Origin: Enoplolaimus lenunculus
Taxonomy: Eukaryota > Nematoda > Enoplea > Enoplida > Thoracostomopsidae
Direction of reading: 5' to 3'
NCBI GenBank assembly: GCA_030248215.1
Contig: JASANG010003656.1
Coordinates: 1 to 64,000 of the forward strand
DNA: 64,000 bases
This document shows, in pieces, positions 46,601 through 56,100 of this stretch (positions are counted from its first letter, which is position 1; every line of letters starts with the position of its first letter). Below the pieces are notes generated by a model, which saw only the letters and a program-made list of their open reading frames with translations, searched no databases and was not told the origin of the DNA. Both the position numbers and the translations under genes were made by a program.

Positions 46601-49600
46601 AGATAATTTGCATATTAGCATAGTTTATAAAGCTAAATTATGACTTTTTACAATATTTCACTAATTATTTAAGGTTAAAAGCAATATAATTTCAGCACTA
46701 AAAAGTTTTTAGGTGCGAGGAATCTGAATAAATTGTTTACAAATCTCCAAAACCGATAAAATAATAGTTAGCTAATAACTAATTTGCATATTACCTTAAT
46801 TGCTTACGTGTGTTCGAGCTTCGCTCAATAAATGTAGTCCCACTACGACTGGTAGTAACAAATTTTTCGACATTTTCAACAACGAATTCATTTATGTATT
46901 TGAGCTACCGCGAAGCGATGTGTGCGATGCGTGTCATTTGTACAAGAAGATAATGATGCACATTTACGACGTGCCAAACAAGCATATAAGTCAAATCGAG
47001 ATGTTGCGATGGCACGGGACGATTCAACAGTTTTGGTGGCTACGTTTGATATGGAAAGGTAACACACTGGTGCTAATTACAATAATCCAAATTTCTTGGC
47101 TTAATTTCTTATATTTTTGTTTTTAAAATTTTTTAAAAAAGATAAACCTTCTCTATTCTTTCATACCTAACAAAATTCGTTGTACTTTGCGTATGTAAAT
47201 AACGTTTTAATGTAGTTATGCTACACATTTCACCGATGAATTTCAGCAAACTAGAGCCTCACGGCTATTTGTCGCCGAATCCGGACATTCGGTCGCACGC
47301 ACTCAGGTACATAGATTGATCCTTGTTATAAGGTTCTTGTTACACCATGCACACCTATTTCACACATGCACCACAAATGCAAACTATCGACGTACAACTT
47401 ATATATAATATATCTATATATACAGAATGCTGAGGCAAACACAGCTGATTGTTTCGTATGGAACGAAAGCGGCGGGACGAAAAGGTCGGCCGAAACGTCA
47501 ATCTGTCTCAACAAATAATTGTGCCACCTACAACCAAATGCTCGACGAGTAATACCCTACAGTGATAAAGCAAGTGGTCAGAATCTCAATCAAGCATTGG
47601 ACGCGATGTTTATCCATTTTCGGTCACCGAGTGAATCAAAGATTGAGCGTATTGAGCCAAAAGTAATGTTTGCTTCATATAGCTGATTTTATATATAACT
47701 TAAAAACAGAGGTGTTCCCCACAAATTGTCCGCGAATTTTTTCTTGACCCGTCACATGGCTCCTCTATTTACACCTCCGGCTGCACTCTGCTTATTACGC
47801 AATAATTTACATTATTTTAATACATGGAAAGCGGACACATCCACATAGAAGTTGACGACGTGCGTTCGTTAATTGAGCAGGCGGCAAAACATCCAATGAT
47901 CTATGTTCCGAGCGAATGGGTCGATATTATGCTCAAACGCGGCTACAATGTAATTCAGCCAAAAATCAACGAATGGTTACGCTTCCCTAGCTTAGAGAGA
48001 CACCTACTTCGCAATCGCAAAGTGTCCAAAGATAGCCAAGTAATGAATTGGCTGAAATTCAAAGGCATGCTGTATTCAAAACGTTATACTGATGCCTTCT
48101 ACGTCAAATTTGAGACCGGATATATCAATTGTGGTCGAATCCCGCTTGAAAGTAGCAAAACAGAAGAACAAGATTGCAAATAAAGATGCCGTCATTGCGA
48201 AAAACTCAAAGATTTGTTATCCATGGTTGAAAAATACATTCCATAGGACAAACAGGTTTTTACGCTAATTTGGTTACTAATTAAAGCAAAGAAACACGCC
48301 TAGACGAAAGTGACAATGATTTATGACTGCATGTACATTTATCTCAGGGCTATATTTGCTTTGGCTAAAGATGAGTCAAAAAGACCTAAGTGTCAGTTTT
48401 TAACGATTCTTTTAGCGGTAAACCTCGTATGTACTTTAGAATTAACTGTAAACAAAGCTTAAGTTAGTATTTGAATGTATAATCATTTAGGCATATAACA
48501 GATTGTTGAAACAGTTTTTGTTGCATTACTCGAAAAGACAAAAATGTTATTTAGGTCTTTTTGACTACGAACCGACCATTACTGTTGCGATCGCAATCGT
48601 TTCTTTGTTTGTTGGACGCAATTGCTCACAAATGCAATTTAAACTGCTCGCGGTTTTACAGCAACCATAAAACCACAGCGATAGACGCAATCCCGGTTAA
48701 TGCGGGCTCACGATTGCAATCGCGATTTAAGAAACGACGGACAGAATTAAATGCAATTGCGATTGCGTTCCATGGTGCTATTCTTATCGCGATAGCTCGT
48801 TTCTTGAATTACGACTGCACTCACGATTATTGCCTAATATCAAAATTTCCAATCGTTTATAAACGCAACTGCAATTGCGTATGTTAAAAACGTTAGTTTC
48901 AATTAAATTTGTTTTACCGAAACATTAGTGGATGACGGGCATCAACAATTTGCGCTATCACATGACTTCTTTCGACTACACGCCACAGTTGTCTCCAAAA
49001 CTCGAGATTTTTCTCAAACGGAGTTAGCGTTATGTTGTTTATCTGTAAACTACTATAACAATAACATTATACATACATCATGTAATACTTGGTGTTATTT
49101 TATGGCATACTTTTGATTTTGCACCAAATAAGACAGCCCTCGCCATAAAAACGCTTATTTCACGAGCAAACAAACCATAATTCAGTTGTAATATTATATT
49201 TATCACAAGCAAGAATAAGTTTTAACGACTGCGAAAGGTTTTTATACAATATCTAGTTATTGCGCTCGTTCTTCGTTTTACATTCTATTCTCTCTGTTGT
49301 GTAACACAAACATCACAATGATTAAATTAGCGACATACGTCACCTTTTCTAACTCAGCCAGTTCTCGTCGCCAATTTAGAAACGATTGTTTCTCCAACTC
49401 GTCGAGTTCTTCAGAGCTCATTTGTGAATCCCACTTTGGACGGCGTGGAATACGCAACACTTGAGTATAATCTGCAACGTGTGGTTCTACCGCTAAAACA
49501 AAAATGGCTAGTCCAGAAAACAAGTTATACAGGAAAACTGCAAGACAGCCGTAACCAACAAATTAAGCAAAAATTTCATAAATTCCACCACCTGGTATTT

Positions 49601-49976
49601 TACCGCCATGTCTTCAAGTGCTTAGAATCTCATTCCGTGTGTATTCAGCGAATTTCCGGAAAACGCACGAAAGCATACTGAGCCGGAGTTTACCTGGCGT
49701 TTTATCGCAAGTGGCAACAGGTACTAAACATTCTCCAGTCGTCACGATAGTCATGTTTTGTCGTTCAGCAGTGAATTCAGTTCCAGCGAGTGTAGCATTT
49801 CTTAAGAACTCTTCTAAACTCGTTTCTTCGGTTACAGACTGTTCAACTGTTTCATCCAGCACAGACAACTGTTGACTGTGTCGTTTTGACACGTTTTCGC
49901 GGAACTGTTTCTTGTCAGAATCATTGGCATTCACCAATGCCCGCCCCAAACCTCCTGATTTCTTTTTTCGCCCCAT
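43637..49976 (-). CDS. LSG1: Large subunit GTPase 1 homolog (LSG1), 5 exons, complete
   Basis: LSG1 is a cytoplasmic, circularly permuted GTPase that drives release of NMD3 from pre-60S ribosomes. Exons on the minus strand: 49694-49976, 49344-49471, 48918-49042, 45233-45369, 43637-44928. They total 1,965 nt, 654 codons (human 658), with phases 1, 0, 2, 1. The start MGRKKKSGGLGRALVNA aligns with human MGRRRAPAGGSLGRALM. Residues: LRIPRRPKW near 100; FWRQLWRVVERSHVIAQIVDARHP 152-175 (family DAR motif, here DARHP rather than DARNP); NKAD (G4) 201-204; acidic spacer 240-340; GYPNVGKSS (G1) 370-378; SVSATPGKTRHFQT; DCPGL (G3) 415-419; a C-terminal KREKLRRMYKHLDKF tail as in human (KCRRLYKHLDM). 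The G4-before-G1 order is the family hallmark. All key residues are kept. The intron 45370-48917 hosts an unrelated transposon remnant. Confidence 0.96.
45371..46440. other. LSG1 intron 3, left part: MITE-like fragments
   Basis: GTCGCGGTCAGAATTAAATTCCGTCGCGATCAG (45631 on, quoted in part) resembles the CpG-rich family D element at 55327. Further on, GGAACGGCTGAACCGATTTTGACAAAC (around 46323) is a motif common in arthropod and nematode transposons. No exon was found in this stretch. Confidence 0.4.
46442..46795 (+). repeat. Two tandem units of about 176 bp
   Basis: Units starting near 46442 and 46618 both contain CAATATTTCACTAATTATT, GGTGCGAGGAATCTG (GGATGCGAGGAATCTG in the first), CAAAACCGATAA and GTTAGCTAATA in the same order. 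Confidence 0.7.
46848..48183 (+). pseudogene. Decayed transposon-associated protein (DUF7869-like), opposite strand in LSG1 intron
   Basis: Three plus-strand blocks carry signatures of a large uncharacterised transposon-associated family. First, FELPRSDVCDACHLYKK, with the PRxDxCDxC zinc ligands. Second, ADCFVWNESGG near 47440, with SDKASGQNLNQALDAMF near 47565 (family pattern WDE...SDxxxGQNxN). Third, ESGHIHIEVDDVRSLIEQA at 47827 (family pattern GHTxxExDxxHxxIE) followed by IYVPSEWVDIMLKRG. The blocks are in the family order but not one open frame, and repeat sequence intervenes, so the copy is broken. Class of the parent element is not established. The DUF7869 name is from memory and needs a profile search. 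Confidence 0.6.
48374..48566. mobile_element. Short MITE with AGTCAAAAAGACCTAA inverted ends
   Basis: AGTCAAAAAGACCTAAG at the left mirrors TTAGGTCTTTTTGACT at the right, giving a 193-bp element in the LSG1 intron just before the start of a CpG-rich family D-like stretch (48570-48890). No clear target duplication was found. Confidence 0.7.
48567..48890. repeat. Family D-like CpG-rich repeat
   Basis: GCGATCGCAATCG, GATTGCAATCGCGATTTAAG, GACGGACAGAATTAAATGCA and CAATTGCGATTGCG recall the inverted end and body of the element at 55327-55618 (GGACAGAATTAAG). Ends were not defined. Confidence 0.5.
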
Positions 49977-50279
49977 TTGTTTAATCTGCCAGTTGGCAAT
50001 AATCTCAATTATATCCTGGGCTAAAAGCTTAAAACAAACTAATATTGAAATCTAACAACTTATTACCTAAACTGAACAAAGCGTAAAGCATTTATTTCTA
50101 ACTTATATTTAGCACTTAAATTTTTTAATGTTTAAATGATTCATTACAACACAGTAAAAATTTCAGTTCCAGCATTCTGCAATGCTGGAGGAGAGAATTC
50201 AGGTTTCAAACTGAGTTTAACAAAACCGAAGCTGAAAAATGCCGGAACCATAAAACAAACCTAAACTGTGGCCGAAAAT

Positions 50280-51130
50280 TTATATTATGTACCTCTCCTT
50301 AATAATACTAGCGGTGGACGGGTACCACAACCACTTATAAACCACATTGATAGTTTCCTTCACTAGTTGCTCAGGGGGTGTTACTAATTTTATCAAATAA
50401 TTAAACATACACAAAAAATAAATGTGAACAAGATGGATTTTTCCAAAAACAGAGATACCTCGGGGCGGTATTCGCTGTTCAAGACTTGCAATTGCTTCAT
50501 AGCACTTTATCCAATTTTCAGGAACATCGAGTCCCTTTGAATCAAACCAAAGGCCATAAATTTTCACTCTTTCAACAATAAAGCGTGCATATTGATGGGG
50601 TACAAGTGCGTTCCTTAGATCGCCCATTAATAGTATCTGTGTTTTAGTTTCCTTTAGTCGGCTGCCAGAGGCCTTTTGAAATTTTTCAAAAACATCAAAA
50701 ACCACACTTATATCTGAAATCCTACTTAGAAAAATATTAGTGTCGTCGGCAAACTTAGTCACTCGGGTGTTAATGCCGTATAGTGGTATCCCCGAAATTC
50801 TTGAAGTTATTCGAAGATAATGAGCTACCACTTCCGCTGTTATGACATATAATGACGGCGATAAGGGACACCCTTGTCGAATTCCACGGAAAACATGAAA
50901 AAATTCTGACTTAAAACCATTAACTATAATTTTACCACCCGCCACACCGGTCTTTTCAAAATTTATCATCGTTCTCGTAACTTGAAAACGCACATCGCAA
51001 TTTTTAGAGTGATCGAAAATACCGAAACAACTGAAAGAAACCAGATTTAGGAACGTAAACCGGGTTGTCACAGAAAACATATTCGAAAGTCGAATATGAA
51101 TTCCACTTGTATTTCGGCTATAAACCTTTA
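50280..51130 (-). mobile_element. LINE reverse-transcriptase fragment (L1/Tx1-like)
   Basis: The minus-strand frame encodes RT motifs in order: VFRGIRQGCPLSPSLYV, ISGIPLYG, KFADDTNIFL (catalytic ADD; YADD in most LINEs), ASGSRLKETKTQILLMG and SVFGKIHLVHIYFLCMFNYL, then a VVYKWLWYP-like tail. The order and the SG-K-KT region fit the L1/Tx1 group. There is no endonuclease or complete palm, so it is truncated at both ends. Sequence from about 51131 belongs to a separate MITE that the frame runs into. It lies between LSG1 and TACO1. Confidence 0.75.
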
Positions 51131-51515
51131 CCAGGGATGTGCCGATGCCCAAATTTTGGTCGATGCCGATTTTTATTTTGAAAATGTGCATATTCTGATT
51201 CCGATTATATAAAACACGATGCTCAAAGAACAGAATGATACTACATTGCATCATTATAAATGGGAAGACTTAAACCCTAGCAACCATAAAAGATTATAGG
51301 TTTATGAGAACAGATCATTTCAGTTAATTTTTCAAACACAAACATAAGAGAACAGTTTTCCTGATCAGACGTACCAATTTAGATATGCCAACAAGTGAAA
51401 TTGATTTTTTTCTAACTCACTGTTATGTTCAAAAAGTATCGGCAATTTTTTGCGGTGGCGGTGCCACGAAAATTGCCAGTTATTACCGATGCCGATTAAC
51501 CGACACATCTCCAGT
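51131..51515 (+). mobile_element. hAT-type MITE, family M (CAGGGATGTGCCGATGCC ends)
   Basis: CAGGGATGTGCCGATGCCCA at the left is mirrored by ATGCCGATTAACCGACACATC near 51490-51510. GATGCCGATT words recur inside both arms. No 8-bp duplication could be matched. It abuts or interrupts the LINE fragment. Confidence 0.6.
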
Positions 51516-52204
51516 TATTATACTTTGATTCAATCGGAAAAATGGAAGCCGTGCATATATAAAGGGGCTATACTGTAGCAACCCGTGTCGGCGATCATAC
51601 AGCTTAATAACATGATCTATGCTGGATGCGCATGCGATCGGATATTTAGTCCGGTAAATAAGCACGCGGCTTTTGGCCCAAAATTTGGTGTTTCACTAAA
51701 TGGAATACTGGTAGTGACCTTAGATGTTTTAATATTAAATCCAGAAAATGAAGAGCGAACATGGTGAACAAAAATGCTTCGGTAAAGGGTACATCCCCTT
51801 TTCGCACGGCTCCTACAAAAAATCGCCCGGCTCTAGTAGAACTCCTGCCGGAGGTTCCGAAGAAGTTGGTAGTGAAATTTGTCGTAATTCCAGTCAGTGT
51901 GTCTAAAACTTTCGGATTATTTTGAAAACTAATCGTAGAGTCAGATTATTCTTATAACAAACTTCACCTACGGCTACGGAAATAGTTGTTGACCTCCGGG
52001 TCCGGGAATTTCAGTCCCGGACGTACTCTGTTATATGGTTTCGACGGATTTGTGCAATACTTACCATGATACAAATGGCACTAGGCAATGATTGAGGACC
52101 GAACGTTGTAAAAATATTAGCTTTAGAAAACCAAATTCTAATATTTCATCAATTTGAAACAAACCGTCCCTTAACACAAAATAAATTGTTTTAAAATTTC
52201 TTTC

Positions 52205-52315
52205 GTATAAGATGTAACGTCAAGGTAAGATTCGATCCCATCTCACGGGCAGGAGGCATTTATATTGACCACTGAGTTATAGAGCTTGACGCTTGAGCCC
52301 CAAGGGGCTCTAACG
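52205..52315 (-). repeat. tRNA-derived SINE fragment (minus)
   Basis: On the minus strand, AGCTCTATAACTCAGTGGTC resembles an A box and GGGATCGAATCTTACC a B box. GGGGCTCAAGCGTCAAGCTC is shared with the plus-strand copy at 34195-34300. Confidence 0.6.
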
Positions 52316-52739
52316 TCTTCTGGAGATTTTGCACTTCGCGTTCAAGTTAGAATTGATAAACACTGGTCACAGAGTCTGTATTGCTCTTATATTATTTGTA
52401 TTTAGTTGCTCATATAGAGTGAAAGGGTTAGATTTTATATAAACAATATGCGTCATGACTTTATCGCAGCGCCTTCCTTAAGGCCCTACCATAAAATTTA
52501 CGTTACAATTAGTCTTAACCAATCATATAATAATAATAAAACACATCATTAACATGAAAAAGTTTACTGCTAAGAGGTCAGTTCTCAAAAACGTACAAAC
52601 AGCGTCCAAGTTGAAGCTTAGGTTCTTTACTTTAGTCCCGAAGTAAAAATGTCCGCTCCTGATGTATTCATGGTTCCAAACCTCAAGAATTCCTACCATT
52701 GGCCTATTGCATTTTCGCTATTTCAGCTCTAAATTTTAT

Positions 52740-52925
52740 CTTCGGCCCATGTATACAACAGGAGTGGAACGCTTTTCAGTGAGACTGCAAGAGTAAGCTT
52801 AAGCTTTAGACTAATTTTTTGCTTGGTTTAGGCTTAGGCGTAGGAATATGCTCATTCTTACGTTTATGCTTAGGCTTAGAAATATGCTTATAATACTGTT
52901 CCGCCCCTGTTCTTTACATTGGCCA
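52740..52925 (+). repeat. TTAGGC-bearing dispersed repeat
   Basis: TTTAGGCTTAGGCGTAGG, TGCTTAGGCTTAG, AATATGCTTA and GTTCCGCCCCTGTTCTTTAC recur in the same order at 59905-59990 and, reversed, at 12785-12960. The hexamer equals the nematode telomere unit, but the copies are degenerate and interspersed. Confidence 0.6.
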
Positions 52926-53127
52926 TATCCTCTGTAACAAAAATAATAAAAATTGCTCATCAAGCAGATGACGTTGCTAGGTGATGTTCTATCAGCAAAT
53001 TTTCTCACACAATACAGATGTACTCGGCATCAACAGTCCATGGCCATCTTTGTTCCGCAATCAATGCATGGCATTTATCTTAATAGTGCACGAACCTCCA
53101 TACGCAAATCTTCATTTTGGAATATAA

Positions 53128-56100
53128 TCAAGCGGATATAGAAGCTTTAATATTTTCTTCAATTTTACTGCTGATGTTTGGAGCTAAATTGTCAAACACA
53201 CGAGACACATTAGGGTCAGACTCAATCATTTCATAAAATTTAAAAATAGCAGTAACTTGGACTTCCGAAGGCGACACGGTGCGATGCGGCATAAATTCGT
53301 CTTCTGATCTAATCACAGTATAACCGCGTTCGGTTAGCGTCTGCGCAATGCGATTAAAGTGATGAACATGGCACGTGAACTAAAGAATTAAATGTGGTTA
53401 AGCATAACAAGATCGTCACATGAAACGACTGATTCATTGGTAAACTGATAATTTTGGACCTGGTCAATTCACTTTCAATTATTTACGTCGTCGACGTGCA
53501 TCGTTGGTTTCTGCGTCTACCTACCAACATTATGACGAACTTTAAGACTTATTACTGTTCAAAAAATGGTTAGTAACTATAACCGATAATGAGGTGTACG
53601 AAGCACATTAAACAAAAACATAGTATTTGACACTAAAACTTAGAATAACAACGTAATTTTATCGTAGGTTTTAAATTCAGACTTGCCAGATAACAGGGCC
53701 TGTCTTCTTCGTCTTGTACAGAGGTAACCTCTTCGGCTTCCAGATCTATCGCCAAATTTTCTGCTTGCTCCAAATCTAACGGTGGGGCTAAATCGGGTAA
53801 CGATGCTCGTTCTGATTTACTCATTTCATTATAATTATCGGGATGAACAGCAGTCTCTAACGCAACAACAACACCTTTGTGATCGAAGTAGTTCCGAATT
53901 CCGGCGTCAGTAATGGAAAATCTGTGAATATGAAACATGAACATTCGAGGAAAAACTACAGCACGCAGCACTGGCGTTCCCAAGTTTTTTTGGCGGGACG
54001 CGCACCTTTTATGATTCACGTGAGTATAACTCGATTATTCCAGCTAATAATTAAGTTGTCTACAACTACAAGATACATATATCGGTGAAGAGGCATCCAG
54101 GCAGCCCCATGGCAGACATTTTTGAACGAATCATAACCAAAATAGTCATCCACATATCATAAAAATACTTCAATAGCGAAGAATAAATTTAAATGAACAT
54201 GCAAGACACAAAATTAGAACATAACTCACATGCTCGCACTACTAGTTAGCAAAAGTTTTTGCGTGTTTACGTGTGATTCAACACTTACCCCCCTGTTTTG
54301 CGCATTGCTTTACGAACATTATTAATTGAGCGTGAAATATTGTCGGTTAGCAATTCGATTATCAGAAAGCATCCTCCAGGACCTTTCAGGTCAACAAGAC
54401 CAGTCTGCAGTGTTCTATTCTGGAAATCATAAAACATAGTATTTCTACCAAGTTCGAAATGAAGAGAGAGCATACGGTGTACATAACACTTTCATCAAGT
54501 TATAAAACAAAAACATTGTATCTGACTATATACTGCAGCAATACGTACATATTACACAGAGCAGTAAAATGGTGAACAGCTAACATAGATATTATAGCAA
54601 ACTACATACTAAAAACGGCTGCAGTTATTCTGATTTTACGGTGTAAACTTTTCCAGAACACGAAAGAGATAACACACTATTCCAAAAACCTTGAGATACT
54701 TAAATCTAACTAGACTTGTCAAAGACCACAGACAAGATTTTGAATACATTATGAGAAAGTTTGCTGCAGAAAAATGTTGAAAGTACATTTTAGTTCACGG
54801 TGAAAAAGTAAATACAGACAACTTCTAAATGTTGAACTTGTGGTTTTAGCTGTGAGTTAAAACTCATTACTTTTGCGCGTTCCAGCTGCCGTTTAATAGT
54901 ATCTTTCGGTACATTGTTTGCCATGCACATAGCGAGTACTTTTTTCAAATTGGAGTTTATTGTTGGATCCGTTTGTCCATTGCCTTCTATAATTTGGATT
55001 CAATTAGTTTAGCCTGTTCTAAAAACATATGCCATACACAGGGTGCAGCCGGAATTCCGATTCAGACATTTTTTACTTTCCGGTGCCTGTAAATTTTTAC
55101 CGGAATTTAAAATTCCGGTAGTATTAAATTTTAGCCGCTTTTTTAATTTGCTAATCTTTACGAAGTTTTTTAAAGCCGCTTGTTCAATTAGTGGCAATAA
55201 AAATGAAATATATTTAAGCAGTACAGTATATTAACCTTGACAATTACCGAAAATAAACCATCGAAGGTAGATTTAGCTTCAGTGGATAAGGAACATCTAA
55301 AATACAACAGATTAAGTCAATACCTACAGTCACGGACAGAATTAAGTGCAACCGCGGTCGCGACCCAAACGCGGTTCGAATCGCGATCGCTCGCAGACGC
55401 AATTTACGTGGACGCAAAAACCGCGACTGCGACCGCGGTTCAAACCGCGACTGCAACCGCGGTTCGAACCGCGACTGCGGACGCAATTAAAATCGCGTCT
55501 ATGATCGCGTCTCAAACCGCGTTTGAGACGCGATTGCTGAAACACTCAGACGCGGCGACAAAACCGCAACCGCAGTGGACGGAATCGCGGTTTCTGCGCT
55601 TAATTCTGTCCGTGACTGTATGTTCTTCACCAATAATTCTGCGAAAAATTTACATTAATTTTTCGGTGGCATGCATTTTTCACTTTCCGGTACAGGTTCC
55701 GGTAATTGTTTCAAATTCCGGTTTCGGTAAATTGTAAATCCGATTGCACTCTGGCTACACAAAACAATGACGAAGATAAACCATAGTGTGTGGCTGGGAT
55801 GAAAGTCTCCGAGTTTTCAAAGCAGGTCTCGGTAGTCAGGTCTCAACACCCGACCCTGGTGTGTGGTAAGGTTCCGAAAGAAACTATATTTCACGGGAAG
55901 TAGTTACAGAAACAGGAACTCATTTTTCACCGGAAAGGAACAGGAATAGCGAATCTACTGCACCACCGAATTCTGCTAGTTCAAAATAAAATAAGTTATT
56001 CATCGACTGTTTTGCGGTTTCACTAGCCAGCAGGGTTCCAACAGGAACTAAGTTTTGCCGGAACAGCAACAGGAATTGAATTTCTTTGCAGAAGCCGGAA

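Larger units (their letters stand above)
51516..53127. other. Intergenic region between LSG1 and TACO1 with repeat remnants
   Basis: It holds a decayed family A MITE (about 51785-52030, with CCGGAGGTTCCGAAG and TTGTTGACCTCCGGGTCCGG), a minus-strand tRNA-related SINE (52205-52315) and a TTAGGC-type repeat (52740-52925). No gene was recognised. Confidence 0.5.

Noticed and set aside
45370-48917. Suspected missing LSG1 exon carrying the DARxP motif
   Set aside because: A first scan for DARNP failed, but the exon is at 48918-49042 with DARHP, in the right phase, so the gene is complete.
51131-51254. N-terminal extension of the LINE frame
   Set aside because: This part is the inverted end of a MITE that the frame happens to run into.
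55237-55737. 166-codon plus-strand frame
   Set aside because: It crosses a hAT MITE and a nested CpG-rich MITE; the openness comes from their repeated words.
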